Origin: Bacteroidota bacterium
GTDB lineage: Bacteria > Bacteroidota > Bacteroidia > Chitinophagales > Chitinophagaceae
Direction of reading: 5' to 3'
Assembly (NCBI GenBank): GCA_023386555.1
Contig: JAEWJK010000011.1
Coordinates: forward strand, 62,001 to 126,000
DNA length: 64,000 bases
Positions 25,507-33,888 of the stretch are shown here, in pieces (position 1 is the stretch's first letter; every line of letters starts with the position of its first letter). The translations under genes were made by a program, and so were the position numbers. Below the pieces are notes generated by a model. That model searched no databases. It had not been told where the DNA came from and saw only the letters and a program-made list of their open reading frames with translations.

Positions 25507-26877
25507 CTACATTCCTGTAGTAGAAGCCGTATTCATTGTTGATTGTCTTCCCTGTATTCTTCCACCTTTCATTAATCCATCGTATTGACGCATTAATAAG
25601 TGTGTTTCTACCTGTTGTAATGTATCTAAAATAACTCCTACCATAATCAGCAATGAAGTACCACCAAAGAAAGTTGCAAACTGTGATGATACACCTAACA
25701 GTTGAGCAAAACCTGGTAAGATACCTACCACAGCTAATAAAATAGCACCGGGCAAAGTGATCTTATCCATGATAGCACCAATATAATCAGCTGTTGGTTG
25801 GCCTGGTTTAACACCTGGAATAAATCCATTGTTACGCTTAAGATCTTCAGCAACCTGCTTGGGATTAAATATCAAAGCAGTGTATAAAAAGGTGAATCCA
25901 ATTACCATTACAGCATAAATTAACATATACCATGCATTGCTAGGATCATTGAAAGTTCTGGTTATCCAGCTTGCACTCTCTGTATCTCTAAAACCTGTAA
26001 AAGACACAAGTGTTGGAAGAAACATGATAGCCTGTGCAAAGATGATAGGCATTACACCTGCACTGTTTACTTTAACCGGTAAGAATTGTCTTGCACCACC
26101 AACCTGTCTGTTACCTACAATTTGCTTAGCATAATTGATAGCGATCTTTCTTACACCTTGAACCAATACGATCAATCCCATAATGATAGCTACTAAAACA
26201 GCGATCTCAATTAAGAAGATCAATAATCCACCACCACCTTTAGCTTCTTTCGCACCAAACTCTTGTATAAGAGATTGAGGTAATCTGGCTAAGATACCAA
26301 CCATGATGATGATTGAAGTACCATTACCCAAACCTTTGTCCTGTATCTTTTCACCCAACCACATTACGAATAATGTACCTGCAGTAAGAATAACTACTGT
26401 TGAAATAGCAAAGTATGGTTGATAAGCTGGTATTTGTGCTTCTACATAACCAGGGCTGTTCAATAAACCTAAATAAGCTCCTGCCTGGAAGATTGTAACG
26501 ATCACTGTCAGGTAACGTGTCCACTGGTTGATCTTCTTTCTTCCGCTTTCTCCTTCTTTTTGTACTTTTTGCATCTGAGGAACAAGAATGGTCATCAACT
26601 GCATAAAGATAGAAGCAGAGATATAAGGCATGATACCCAAAGCAAGAATGGAAGCCTGTGAGAAAGCACCACCTGCAAACATGTCGAACAAACCTAACAA
26701 ACCACCATTAGCAGCAGAGTTAGCCTGAGCTGCTTCAATGGCATTAGGATCTAAACCTGGTAAAACGATCTGGGCACCGAAACGATAAACTAATATTAAA
26801 GCAAGAGTAACGATGATCTTATTCTTCAGTTCATCTATACTCCATATATTCTTCAGGGTCTGTATTAATTTTTTCAC
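25507..26877 (-). CDS. secY: Protein translocase subunit SecY
   Basis: 456 aa with ten transmembrane helices; the pore subunit of the SecYEG translocon. Recognisable parts include the N-terminal SIDELKNKIIVTLALILVYR, the plug/TM2 region (GALGIMPYIS-like ALGIMPYISASIFMQL), the cytoplasmic loop ARQFLPVKVNSAGVMPIIFA and NNGFIPGVKPGQPTADYI. It is the last gene of the ribosomal cluster before the terminator. Confidence 0.97.
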   Translation of the reverse strand: MKKLIQTLKNIWSIDELKNKIIVTLALILVYRFGAQIVLPGLDPNAIEAAQANSAANGGLLGLFDMFAGGAFSQASILALGIMPYISASIFMQLMTILVPQMQKVQKEGESGRKKINQWTRYLTVIVTIFQAGAYLGLLNSPGYVEAQIPAYQPYFAISTVVILTAGTLFVMWLGEKIQDKGLGNGTSIIIMVGILARLPQSLIQEFGAKEAKGGGGLLIFLIEIAVLVAIIMGLIVLVQGVRKIAINYAKQIVGNRQVGGARQFLPVKVNSAGVMPIIFAQAIMFLPTLVSFTGFRDTESASWITRTFNDPSNAWYMLIYAVMVIGFTFLYTALIFNPKQVAEDLKRNNGFIPGVKPGQPTADYIGAIMDKITLPGAILLAVVGILPGFAQLLGVSSQFATFFGGTSLLIMVGVILDTLQQVETHLLMRQYDGLMKGGRIQGRQSTMNTASTTGM

Positions 26878-26914
26878 TGGGATCTTTTGTTAAGCGTTAG
26901 TCACTAAAACCAAA

Positions 26915-26936
26915 AACACATTTATTAAAATGTGTT
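26915..26936. repeat. Perfect hairpin in rplO-secY spacer
   Basis: 9-bp inverted repeat AACACATTT/AAATGTGTT with a 4-base loop, centred 39 bases upstream of secY. It has no U-run, so it is not a terminator; it could influence secY mRNA. Confidence 0.5.
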
Positions 26937-26953
26937 CGGCAAGTTACGGTAAA

Positions 26954-27403
26954 TTACTTGATAACTTCTACGCTTCCACCAGCTGCTTCGATAGCTGATT
27001 TCGCTTTATCACTTATTGCATTTACTTTGAATGTGAGTTTTGTTTTCAACTCACCATTGCCCAGTATCTTAACTCTGTCGGTTCTATTGATAAGGCCGTT
27101 TATGTAAAGATTCTCGAGAGAGAATTCAGTAAAACCATATTTGTCAGCAAGCTGATCGATCTGACCTAAATTGAACACCGTATATTCAATTCTGTTTGGA
27201 TTCTTAAATCCACGTTTAGGAATACGACGCTGAATTGGCATCTGTCCACCTTCATGAGCATTTTTACGCTGGTAACCTGCACGGCTCTGAGAACCTTTAT
27301 TACCTTTTGTTGAAGTGCCACCTTTACCTGAGGCTTCACCACGTCCAATTCTTTTCGCTTTCTTGGTTGACCCTTCTGCTGGTCTGAGTGTGTGTAGTTT
27401 CAT
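26954..27403 (-). CDS. rplO: 50S ribosomal protein L15
   Basis: 149 aa. It has the Gly/Lys-rich N-terminal RNA-binding extension (GRGEASGKGGTSTKGNKG, QSRAGYQRKNAHEGGQMPI) and the globular C-terminus with LTFKVNAISDKAKSAIEAAG. Standard length and position between rpmD and secY. Confidence 0.97.
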   Translation of the reverse strand: MKLHTLRPAEGSTKKAKRIGRGEASGKGGTSTKGNKGSQSRAGYQRKNAHEGGQMPIQRRIPKRGFKNPNRIEYTVFNLGQIDQLADKYGFTEFSLENLYINGLINRTDRVKILGNGELKTKLTFKVNAISDKAKSAIEAAGGSVEVIK

Positions 27404-27455
27404 TTGAATTTGATTTTGAACTTACGGGGAATCACCCCTCGCAATGTTAATTAGA

Positions 27456-27537
27456 AATAAGAAATGCAAAATGAGAAATCAGAAAGGAGAATCACTTTTG
27501 CGTTTCTCATTCCGTATTTCTCATTTCTCATTGAAGT
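27456..27537. repeat. Word-repeat spacer (GAGAAAT/ATTTCTC)
   Basis: The rpmD-rplO spacer carries repeated AGAAAT/GAGAAAT words on the left and their complements (TTTCTCATT) on the right, so it can fold into a long imperfect hairpin. Not coding. Confidence 0.6.
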
Positions 27538-27720
27538 TTACGCTAATTCTTCAACAGTAACCAGGTGGTTCACTTTACGAACCATACCTAGAATCTGTGG
27601 AGTTGCTTCAACCTCTTTAGAAGAATTTGTTTTATTTAAACCCAAAGCCTGTAAAGTGAGCTTCTGACGCTCAGGACGATCTATCGGGCTTTTTACTAAT
27701 GTTATCTTGATCTTTTTCAT
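27538..27720 (-). CDS. rpmD: 50S ribosomal protein L30
   Basis: 60 aa beginning MKKIKITLVKSPIDRPERQK, the typical L30 start. The frame is open to 27774, but the extension is the translation of a GACGG-type repeat and overlaps rpsE, so the short start is chosen. L30 is present in this genome although it is absent from some bacteria. Confidence 0.95.
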   Translation of the reverse strand: MKKIKITLVKSPIDRPERQKLTLQALGLNKTNSSKEVEATPQILGMVRKVNHLVTVEELA

Positions 27721-27733
27721 AAAGAATTCGTTT

Positions 27734-27764
27734 CGGTCGACGGTCGACGGACGACGGGCGACGG
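27734..27764. repeat. GC-rich GTCGACGG-type tandem words
   Basis: 31 bases of near-tandem (G)TCGACGG/ACGACGGGCG words squeezed between rpsE and rpmD. They stand out strongly from the AT-rich context and contain overlapping GTCGAC palindromes. Confidence 0.7.
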
Positions 27765-27766
27765 TT

Positions 27767-28288
27767 TTATCCATTAAATACTTTGCTCAGCTTCAGGTTC
27801 CTGTTTCTTGAAACGGTGATCGGCTCTCTCAATAAGCTTAATGCTTTGATGGTAGCTTTTACCACGTTGTGAGGGTTAGCAGAACCAAGGCTTTTTGCCA
27901 ATACGTCTGTATAACCTGCACTTTCAAGAACGGCTCTCATAGAACCACCTGCAAGTACACCAGCTCCATGTGCAGCAGGCTTGATGAGTACCTTAGCAGC
28001 ACCATCTTTTGCAAGTTGATCGTGAGGAATAGTACCGTGCATCAAAGGAACTTTAATCAGATTCTTCTTTGCATCTTCAATACCTTTTGTGATAGCTTCC
28101 TGTACTTCTTTTGCTTTACCCAAACCTTGTCCTACAACACCATTGGAGTTACCTACCACTACCAAAGCAGAGAAGCTGAAAGTACGACCACCTTTTGTGG
28201 TTTTAACCACACGGTTAATTGAAACTACTTTCTCTTTCAATTCCATTTCGCCACCTGGCTTAACTTTATTTACAATTGCTTTAGACAT
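27767..28288 (-). CDS. rpsE: 30S ribosomal protein S5
   Basis: 173 aa. The N-terminal double-stranded-RNA-binding-like domain has VVSINRVVKTTKGGRTFSFS and VVGNSNGVVGQGLGKAKEV, and the C-terminal domain has KPAAHGAGVLAGGSMRAVLE. It is a core small-subunit protein involved in decoding accuracy, in the canonical rplR-rpsE-rpmD position. Confidence 0.97.
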   Translation of the reverse strand: MSKAIVNKVKPGGEMELKEKVVSINRVVKTTKGGRTFSFSALVVVGNSNGVVGQGLGKAKEVQEAITKGIEDAKKNLIKVPLMHGTIPHDQLAKDGAAKVLIKPAAHGAGVLAGGSMRAVLESAGYTDVLAKSLGSANPHNVVKATIKALSLLREPITVSRNRNLKLSKVFNG

Positions 28289-28314
28289 TATCTAACGATT
28301 AGTATGTTTTTTAA

Positions 28315-28668
28315 TTAGAATTGAAGACCACCTTCTCTTGCACCTTCAGCTACAGCTTTGATACGACCATGGTACAGATTACCACCTCTGTCGAAAGTAC
28401 ATGCTGATAAACCTAATTCAGTTGCCTTTCTTGCGATAGTAGATCCAACTAATTTAGCCATATCTACTTTCGGTCCTTTTTGTGCAGCAATATCTTTATC
28501 TCTTGAAGATGCTGAAGCCAAAGTCTGGCCATTGTCATCATCAATTAACTGGGCATAGATCTCTTTGTTGCTTCTGAAAACACTCAAGCGAGGTTTTGCT
28601 GCAGTACCAACAACCTTTTTACGGATACGGTACCTGATCTTTTGCCTTTGTTCTAATTTGGTATTCAT
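28315..28668 (-). CDS. rplR: 50S ribosomal protein L18
   Basis: 117 aa, 5S rRNA-binding. Motifs are KPRLSVFRSNKEIYAQLIDD, GSTIARKATE and the C-terminal FDRGGNLYHGRIKAVAEGAR. Normal length, in family order after rplF. Confidence 0.97.
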   Translation of the reverse strand: MNTKLEQRQKIRYRIRKKVVGTAAKPRLSVFRSNKEIYAQLIDDDNGQTLASASSRDKDIAAQKGPKVDMAKLVGSTIARKATELGLSACTFDRGGNLYHGRIKAVAEGAREGGLQF

Positions 28669-28723
28669 CTTTATTTTATTTGCAACCTCCCGATTCTGCC
28701 GGGAAGCTATTTACAGTTTATTA

Positions 28724-29278
28724 TTACTTACCAGCAGCCTTACCAGCTTTTCTTCTAACCACCTCATCAGTGTACTTAACACCTTTTCCTTTGTACGGTT
28801 CAGGCTTACGTAAGCTTCTAAGCTTTGCAGCAACAGCACCAAGTAATTGCTTATCTATTCCCTCTAAAGAGATGATAGGGTTCTTACCTTTTTCAGTAAC
28901 AGTAGCCACTTTCAGTTCTTTGGGAACTTCGAAAACAATATTGTGAGAATAACCCAAAGCAAGATCAAGTGTATTCCCTGCATTTGAAGCTTTATAACCC
29001 ACACCCACTAATTCAAGATCTCTTTTATAACCATCAGTTACACCCTTCACCATATTAGAAATAAGTGAACGATATAAACCGTGCATTGCACGATGACGGA
29101 TCTGGTCTGTAGGACGAGTGATGTTGATCTCACTGCCATTCACTTCCACATTGATATCTCTATCGATTGTTTCTTTCAACTCACCTTTTGGACCTTTAAC
29201 AGTGATAACTCCGTCCTTTGTTACATTAACCGTAACACCACTTGGAATTACTACCGGTTGTTTACCTATACGAGACAT
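28724..29278 (-). CDS. rplF: 50S ribosomal protein L6
   Basis: 184 aa with the duplicated L6 fold: MSRIGKQPVVIPSGVTV at the N-terminus, LELVGVGYKA in the middle and the C-terminal EPYKGKGVKYTDEVVRRKAG signature that contacts 23S rRNA near the GTPase centre. Confidence 0.97.
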   Translation of the reverse strand: MSRIGKQPVVIPSGVTVNVTKDGVITVKGPKGELKETIDRDINVEVNGSEINITRPTDQIRHRAMHGLYRSLISNMVKGVTDGYKRDLELVGVGYKASNAGNTLDLALGYSHNIVFEVPKELKVATVTEKGKNPIISLEGIDKQLLGAVAAKLRSLRKPEPYKGKGVKYTDEVVRRKAGKAAGK

Positions 29279-29363
29279 GATACTATGATTTTAATTTGTT
29301 ATTTATTAAGTTGTTGACCGGTCAGCTTAGTATCGTTTAGGCTTAATGTATCAACAACCATTT

Positions 29364-29387
29364 GCTAATTAGCCAATTAGCTAATTA
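29364..29387. repeat. GCTAATTAG word repeat at the 3' end of rpsH
   Basis: GCTAATTAG-CCAATTAG-CTAATTAA tandem palindromic words directly follow and include the rpsH stop codon. This is another spacer filled with a private short word. Confidence 0.6.
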
Positions 29388-29783
29388 ATATATGTAGCAA
29401 AGAACTTCACCACCTACGTTCTGGGCTTTCGCTTGCTTATCTGTTAATACTCCTTTAGAAGTACTGATGATAGCAACACCTAAACCGTTAATTACTCTTT
29501 TGAATTCAGCTGGTTTAGAATATTGACGTAAACCCGGACGGCTAACTCTTTCTAAAGAGCGGATAGCAGGTTGTTTGGTTGTAGGATCATACTTCAAAGC
29601 GATCTTAATTACGCCTTGCTTGCTATCATCTTCAAATTTATACTTCAGGATATAACCCTGATCGTATAAAATCTCAGTGATACGCTTTTTCAAGTTAGAA
29701 GCAGGAATCTCTACTATTCTGTGACCAGCCATTTGTGCGTTACGAACCCTGGTCAAAAAATCTGCAATAGGATCTGTTACCAT
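29385..29783 (-). CDS. rpsH: 30S ribosomal protein S8
   Basis: 132 aa, central 16S rRNA-binding protein. It begins MVTDPIADFLTRVRNAQMAG and ends with the S8 signature GVAIISTSKGVLTDKQAKAQ then GGEVLCYIY. In E. coli S8 is the spc operon autoregulator; whether that holds here is not visible. Confidence 0.97.
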   Translation of the reverse strand: MVTDPIADFLTRVRNAQMAGHRIVEIPASNLKKRITEILYDQGYILKYKFEDDSKQGVIKIALKYDPTTKQPAIRSLERVSRPGLRQYSKPAEFKRVINGLGVAIISTSKGVLTDKQAKAQNVGGEVLCYIY

Positions 29784-29848
29784 ATTATTTCCCTCCTACG
29801 TCACGCAACAGCGTGATAATTGGATTTAGATTAATGTTGTTTGTTACT

Positions 29849-29890
29849 GTCGATGTAGATCGTACTTTGTACCTCTTACATCGTACTTCT
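29849..29890. repeat. GATGTA/TACATC word repeat in rpsN-rpsH spacer
   Basis: The spacer has GATGTAGATCGTACTTTGTA on one side and CTTACATCGTACTT on the other, repeating the words GTA-C and ACATCGTAC. No coding capacity. Confidence 0.5.
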
Positions 29891-29892
29891 TT

Positions 29893-30162
29893 TTACCAGC
29901 TAGCTTTCTTTACACCTGGTATTTTTCCATCAAGAGCCATGTCTCTGAAGATCACCCTGCTCATACCGAAGTATCTCATGTAACCTCTTGGACGACCTGT
30001 CATCTGGCAACGATTCTTTAAACGAACCGGTGAAGCGTTCTTTGGAAGAAGATCCAAAGCTGCATAATCACCTGCTTCTTTTAAAGCAGCTCTTTTAGCA
30101 GCATACTTGGCAACCATTGCTTCACGCTTTCTCTGCCTGGCTTTAATTGATTCTTTTGCCAT
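29893..30162 (-). CDS. rpsN: 30S ribosomal protein S14 (zinc-free type)
   Basis: 89 aa, the long C-minus form: only one Cys is present (NRCQMTGRPRGYMR), so the zinc ribbon of the short paralogue is missing. It begins MAKESIKARQRKREAMV. It lies 6 bases after rplE. Confidence 0.96.
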   Translation of the reverse strand: MAKESIKARQRKREAMVAKYAAKRAALKEAGDYAALDLLPKNASPVRLKNRCQMTGRPRGYMRYFGMSRVIFRDMALDGKIPGVKKASW

Positions 30163-30168
30163 GTTATA

Positions 30169-30747
30169 TTATTGTTGATTGTCTTTTACAATGTTTTTGA
30201 AAGGCATTCCCAATTCTTTCAGTAACTCGTAAGCTTCTTCGTTAGTGTTAGCTGTAGTTACGAAAGTGATATCCATACCTGTGATCTTATTCACTTTATC
30301 GATATCGATCTCAGGGAAGATGATCTGTTCTGTGATGCCCATTGTGTAGTTACCACGACCATCGAAAGCTTTATCGCTAACACCTTTGAAGTCACGTACA
30401 CGAGGTAATGCAACAGCGATCAGCCTGTCTAAGAATTCATACATCTTCTCACCACGAAGTGTAACTCTTGCACCGATCGGCATTCCTTTACGGAGCTTGA
30501 AGTTGGAGATGTCTTTCTTAGAATAAGTTGGAACAGCTTTCTGACCAGTGATGTTTGTAAGCTCGTCAACAGCAATGTCAACCAACTTCTTATCATTCAC
30601 TGCTCCGTTAACACCACGGTTAATAGCGATTTTCTCTAACCTTGGGGCCTGCATTACTGTTTTGTAACCGAACTTCTTCACCAAAGCAGGTACAACATCT
30701 TTCTTGTACTTATCTGCCAGACGAGGAGAATATTTTGTAGTACTCAT
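30169..30747 (-). CDS. rplE: 50S ribosomal protein L5
   Basis: 192 aa, 5S rRNA- and P-site-tRNA-contacting protein. Motifs are PRLEKIAINRGVNGAVND, GARVTLRGEKMYEFLDRLI and GNYTMGITEQIIFPEID. The C-terminal tail IVKDNQQ is slightly longer than in E. coli. Confidence 0.97.
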   Translation of the reverse strand: MSTTKYSPRLADKYKKDVVPALVKKFGYKTVMQAPRLEKIAINRGVNGAVNDKKLVDIAVDELTNITGQKAVPTYSKKDISNFKLRKGMPIGARVTLRGEKMYEFLDRLIAVALPRVRDFKGVSDKAFDGRGNYTMGITEQIIFPEIDIDKVNKITGMDITFVTTANTNEEAYELLKELGMPFKNIVKDNQQ

Positions 30748-30768
30748 ATAATTTGCTTTGCCAGGTTA

Positions 30769-31107
30769 CTACTTGATTGCTTCACCTGATTTTTTAGCGA
30801 TACGAACTAATTTTCCATTTTCACGGGTACGCTTCACTTTAGAACCGGTACCCGATTTTGCATCCCATAACATCACGTTACTGATATTAATCGGAGCTTC
30901 TCTTTTTACTATACCACCTTTGGTATTCTGAGCCGAAGGTTTGGTATGCTTTGTAACAATGTTCACACCTTCAACAACTACACGACCGTTCTCGAGTAAT
31001 ACTTTTAATACTTTACGAGGCTTTTTCAGGTCTTTATCATCACCGGTAATAACTACTACGTCATCGCCTTTTTTGATGTTGTATTTAGGTTTAAATCTGT
31101 TGCTCAT
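30769..31107 (-). CDS. rplX: 50S ribosomal protein L24
   Basis: 112 aa with the N-terminal KOW motif (KKGDDVVVITGDDKDLKKPR) and the assembly-related GVNIVTKHTKPSAQNTKGGI segment. It initiates 23S rRNA assembly. Standard position between rplN and rplE. Confidence 0.97.
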   Translation of the reverse strand: MSNRFKPKYNIKKGDDVVVITGDDKDLKKPRKVLKVLLENGRVVVEGVNIVTKHTKPSAQNTKGGIVKREAPINISNVMLWDAKSGTGSKVKRTRENGKLVRIAKKSGEAIK

Positions 31108-31149
31108 TTTTTATTGTTTATGAAGTCAACTGTACTTCTTTGTTCTACT

Positions 31150-31183
31150 TTCGTTGCGTCGCACTCTTGTACTGAGTGATTCG
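31150..31183 (+). repeat. Interspersed repeat, subtype B full copy
   Basis: TTCGTTGCGTCGCACTCTTG followed by TACTGAGTGATTCG in the rplN-rplX spacer. It contains the TGCGTCGCA palindrome. Related copies are at 25390, 49275 and 51153. Confidence 0.75.
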
Positions 31184-31217
31184 CTATTTATCATTCCTTG
31201 ATCCTTGTTCAATATTC

Positions 31218-31586
31218 TTAAAGAACTTCAGGAGCAAGTGAAATAATTTTCATGTATCCTTTATCTCTCAACTCTCTCGCTACTGGTCCAAAGATCCTGG
31301 TACCACGAGGTTCGTCAGAGTTGTTCAACAGTACAACAGCGTTGTCGTCGAAACGGATATAAGAACCATCTTTTCTACGCAATTTGTTTGTTGTACGAAC
31401 TATTACGGCTTTAGAAACAGTTCCTTTCTTAATACCCCCTGCAGGGATGGCATCTTTAACAGTAACAACGATCTTGTCACCTATTTTGGCATAGTCCTGA
31501 CCTGAGTTACCAAGTACTCTGATACAAAGCACCTCTTTGGCACCACTGTTATCAGCTACACTTAGTCTGCTTTCTTGCTGGATCAT
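31218..31586 (-). CDS. rplN: 50S ribosomal protein L14
   Basis: 122 aa, highly conserved five-strand barrel at the subunit interface: MIQQESRLSVADNSGAKEVL, GDKIVVTVKDAIPAGGIKKG and the C-terminal RDKGYMKIISLAPEVL. Canonical length. Confidence 0.98.
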   Translation of the reverse strand: MIQQESRLSVADNSGAKEVLCIRVLGNSGQDYAKIGDKIVVTVKDAIPAGGIKKGTVSKAVIVRTTNKLRRKDGSYIRFDDNAVVLLNNSDEPRGTRIFGPVARELRDKGYMKIISLAPEVL

Positions 31587-31624
31587 TTTATTTAGCTTTT
31601 AGCTTTATTATTTTTCTGTTCACT

Positions 31625-31705
31625 GCTTCAAGCTTCAAGCTGTAAGCTTTAAGCATTGAAAATATCTGGAACAAGCTTGTAGCATATAGCTTATAGCTTG
31701 TAGCT
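31625..31705. repeat. AGCTT/GCTTGTAGC word-repeat spacer
   Basis: The rpsQ-rplN spacer consists of repeated AAGCTT, CAAGCTGTAAGC, AGCTTGTAGC and ATAGCTTATAGC words forming multiple alternative hairpins. It is not coding and differs in word from the neighbouring spacers. Confidence 0.65.
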
Positions 31706-31706
31706 C

Positions 31707-31967
31707 TTACTTAGCTTTTTCTACCACTTCCACTAATCTCCAACGCTTGGTTTTTGATAAGGGACGAGTTTCCATGATAGTTACCACATCACCAACTCCG
31801 CACTCTTCTTTTTCGTCGTGTGCATGGAACTTGGTAGTTTTCTTGATAAACTTACCATAGATAGGGTGTTTTACTTTTCTTTCAACAGCAACAGTGATGG
31901 TTTTAGCCATTTTATCGCTGGTGACAACACCTGTTCTTGTTTTTCGTAAATTTCTTACTTCAGCCAT
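31707..31967 (-). CDS. rpsQ: 30S ribosomal protein S17
   Basis: 86 aa OB-fold 16S rRNA-binding protein: KTRTGVVTSDKMAKTITVAV, then KFIKKTTKFHAHDEKEECGV, and the signature GDVVTIMETRPLSKTKRWRL. Confidence 0.97.
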   Translation of the reverse strand: MAEVRNLRKTRTGVVTSDKMAKTITVAVERKVKHPIYGKFIKKTTKFHAHDEKEECGVGDVVTIMETRPLSKTKRWRLVEVVEKAK

Positions 31968-31995
31968 TGTACTTGTTTTTAGCTTCTGCTATTAA

Positions 31996-32205
31996 TTATG
32001 CTTGTAAAGCTCTTTTGTTCAATTCCGTTTTTAAACGGGCAAGGTCTTTTCTCAATGCACGGATGCTCATTGGATTTTCCAATGGAGAAATTGCGTGTGC
32101 AAACTCAAGCTTTTTAAGTCTGAGTTCATCTTCCTGGATTCTCGCCTTAAGATCGTTTTCGTTAAGGTCCCTCAGGCTCTTATTAAAATCCTGCTTCTTA
32201 GCCAT
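31996..32205 (-). CDS. rpmC: 50S ribosomal protein L29
   Basis: 69 aa helical hairpin near the exit tunnel, with the typical signature ALRKDLARLKTELNKRA. Standard position between rplP and rpsQ. Confidence 0.95.
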   Translation of the reverse strand: MAKKQDFNKSLRDLNENDLKARIQEDELRLKKLEFAHAISPLENPMSIRALRKDLARLKTELNKRALQA

Positions 32206-32223
32206 TGTGATAACTTTTTATAA

Positions 32224-32643
32224 TTACGCTTGTAAGTCTCTTCTTACAATGAATTTTGTTTTGATAGGCAGCTTCTGAGCAGCTAATCCCATTGCTTCTT
32301 TTGCTACTGTTTCAGGTACACCATCACATTCAAAGATGATACGACCTGGTTCTACTACAGCAGCCCAGAATTCAGGGTTACCTTTACCTTTACCCATCCT
32401 TACCTCTAAAGGCTTACGGGTAATGATTTTATCTGGAAATACTCTGATCCAAACGTTACCTTCTCTTTTCATAGCCCTTGTCATTGACTGACGTGCAGCT
32501 TCGATCTGACGGTTGGTTAACCAAACAGGCTCAACAGCTTTCAATGCGAAAGAACCGAAAGCAATAGAAGCACCACGCTTGGCCACTTCACGAATACGTC
32601 CTTTTTGCTGTTTCCTATGTTTACTTCTTTTAGGCTGTAACAT
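32224..32643 (-). CDS. rplP: 50S ribosomal protein L16
   Basis: 139 aa: MLQPKRSKHRKQQKGRI, the EPVWLTNRQIEAARQSMTRA segment and RMGKGKGNPEFWAAVV. It contacts A-site tRNA and organises the peptidyltransferase centre. Normal length. Confidence 0.98.
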   Translation of the reverse strand: MLQPKRSKHRKQQKGRIREVAKRGASIAFGSFALKAVEPVWLTNRQIEAARQSMTRAMKREGNVWIRVFPDKIITRKPLEVRMGKGKGNPEFWAAVVEPGRIIFECDGVPETVAKEAMGLAAQKLPIKTKFIVRRDLQA

Positions 32644-32644
32644 A

Positions 32645-32700
32645 ACTAGTTTATAGTTTGTGGTTTGAAGTGTTTAGTTTCAAACCATTTTGAAACTTCT
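32645..32700. repeat. TAGTTT/GTTTCAAACC word-repeat spacer
   Basis: The rpsC-rplP spacer contains repeated TAGTTT words and GTTTGAAGTG/GTTTCAAACC arms giving an imperfect hairpin. No coding potential. Confidence 0.5.
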
Positions 32701-32714
32701 AATTCAATTTCAGA

Positions 32715-33509
32715 TTATCCTCTGCCTCTTCCTCCACCACCTCTACGGTCGTCTCTTCTATCACCACCACCTCTACGGTCATCTCTTCTATCGCCACCAC
32801 CTCTTCTATCATCACCACCTCTTCTCTCGTTACCTGCAGCTTCTTTACCACCGATGAAATTTGGATTCAATTCTCTTTTACCTAAAACTTCACCTTTACA
32901 TATCCATACCTTCAAACCGATCTTTCCGTAAACAGTCTGAGCAAATACACTTGCATAGTCGATATCCATTCTATATGTATGCAAAGGAGTACGACCTTGC
33001 TTAAACTCTTCACTACGTGCAATCTCGGCACCACCTAAACGGCCTGAAGCTTTTACTTTTATACCTTCTGCACCCATACGAAGTGTAGAAGCGATAGCCA
33101 TCTTGATTGCTCTTTTGAAAGAGATACGATTCTCAATCTGACGAGCAATGGTGTCACCTACAATATTTGCATCCAGTTCCGGACGACGGATCTCAAGAAT
33201 ATTGATCTGTACATCATCCTTACCGGTTAATTTCTTCAACTCTTCTTTGATACGATCAACCTCTCCACCACCTTTACCAATGATGATACCTGGCTTAGAA
33301 GTATGGATAGTGATGATTAGTTTACCAAGTGTACGTTCGATAACGATCCTGGCAATACCACCTTTGTTAATACGAGCAGTTAAGTACGTTCTGATCTTAT
33401 GATCTTCAATCAGCTTCTTAGAGTAATCTCTTTTGCTGCCGTACCAGTTACTGTCCCATCCTCTGATGATACCTAACCTGTTACCTATTGGATTTGCTTT
33501 CTGACCCAT
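32715..33509 (-). CDS. rpsC: 30S ribosomal protein S3 with Arg-Gly-Asp-rich C-terminal tail
   Basis: 264 aa. The core (about residues 1-222) has the KH domain GKGGGEVDRIKEELKKL and the S3 signature LGGAEIARSEEFKQG; it forms the mRNA entry site with helicase-like function. The last 40 or so residues form a low-complexity tail built from repeated RRGG-D-RRDD units (RRGGGDRRDD occurs twice), ending GGRGRG. The tail is encoded by tandem DNA repeats at about 32720-32825. It resembles eukaryotic RGG RNA-binding tails in composition; a role in RNA binding is inference. Confidence 0.95.
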   Translation of the reverse strand: MGQKANPIGNRLGIIRGWDSNWYGSKRDYSKKLIEDHKIRTYLTARINKGGIARIVIERTLGKLIITIHTSKPGIIIGKGGGEVDRIKEELKKLTGKDDVQINILEIRRPELDANIVGDTIARQIENRISFKRAIKMAIASTLRMGAEGIKVKASGRLGGAEIARSEEFKQGRTPLHTYRMDIDYASVFAQTVYGKIGLKVWICKGEVLGKRELNPNFIGGKEAAGNERRGGDDRRGGGDRRDDRRGGGDRRDDRRGGGGRGRG

Positions 33510-33530
33510 ATTATGGTTTAATAGGTTTTA

Positions 33531-33875
33531 TTAATTTTTTGAATCTACAATTATAGTTACATGGTTGCTACGCTTACGAACCCTGTATCCACGACCTTGT
33601 GGAGCTGGTCTCATACGCTTTAATACTCTGCCACCATCTACAAATACAGTTTTTACTACAAGGTTAGAATCTGCTGCACTTGTACCGTTATTCTTTTGCT
33701 CCCAGTTGCTGATTGCACTCTTTAGCAATTTTGCTAAAGGAGTTGCATTGTGCTGTGGGTGAAACTCAAGAATCGCAAGTGCTTTTTCAACCTGCATTCC
33801 ACGGATCACATCAGCCAGCAAACGCATTTTGCGTGGACCTGTGGGATAATTCATCAATTTTGCTACTGCTTCCAT
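33531..33875 (-). CDS. rplV: 50S ribosomal protein L22
   Basis: 114 aa: LMNYPTGPRKMRLLADVIRG at the N-terminus and the tunnel-lining hairpin plus signature KRMRPAPQGRGYRVRKRSNH at the C-terminus. The tip of its loop lines the nascent peptide exit tunnel. Confidence 0.97.
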   Translation of the reverse strand: MEAVAKLMNYPTGPRKMRLLADVIRGMQVEKALAILEFHPQHNATPLAKLLKSAISNWEQKNNGTSAADSNLVVKTVFVDGGRVLKRMRPAPQGRGYRVRKRSNHVTIIVDSKN

Positions 33876-33888
33876 TGTTATTTAATTA

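Noticed and set aside
32665..32931. 88-aa plus-strand frame rich in Pro, Leu and Ser
   Set aside because: It is the complement of the repetitive RGG-type tail of rpsC; the composition comes from the repeat.
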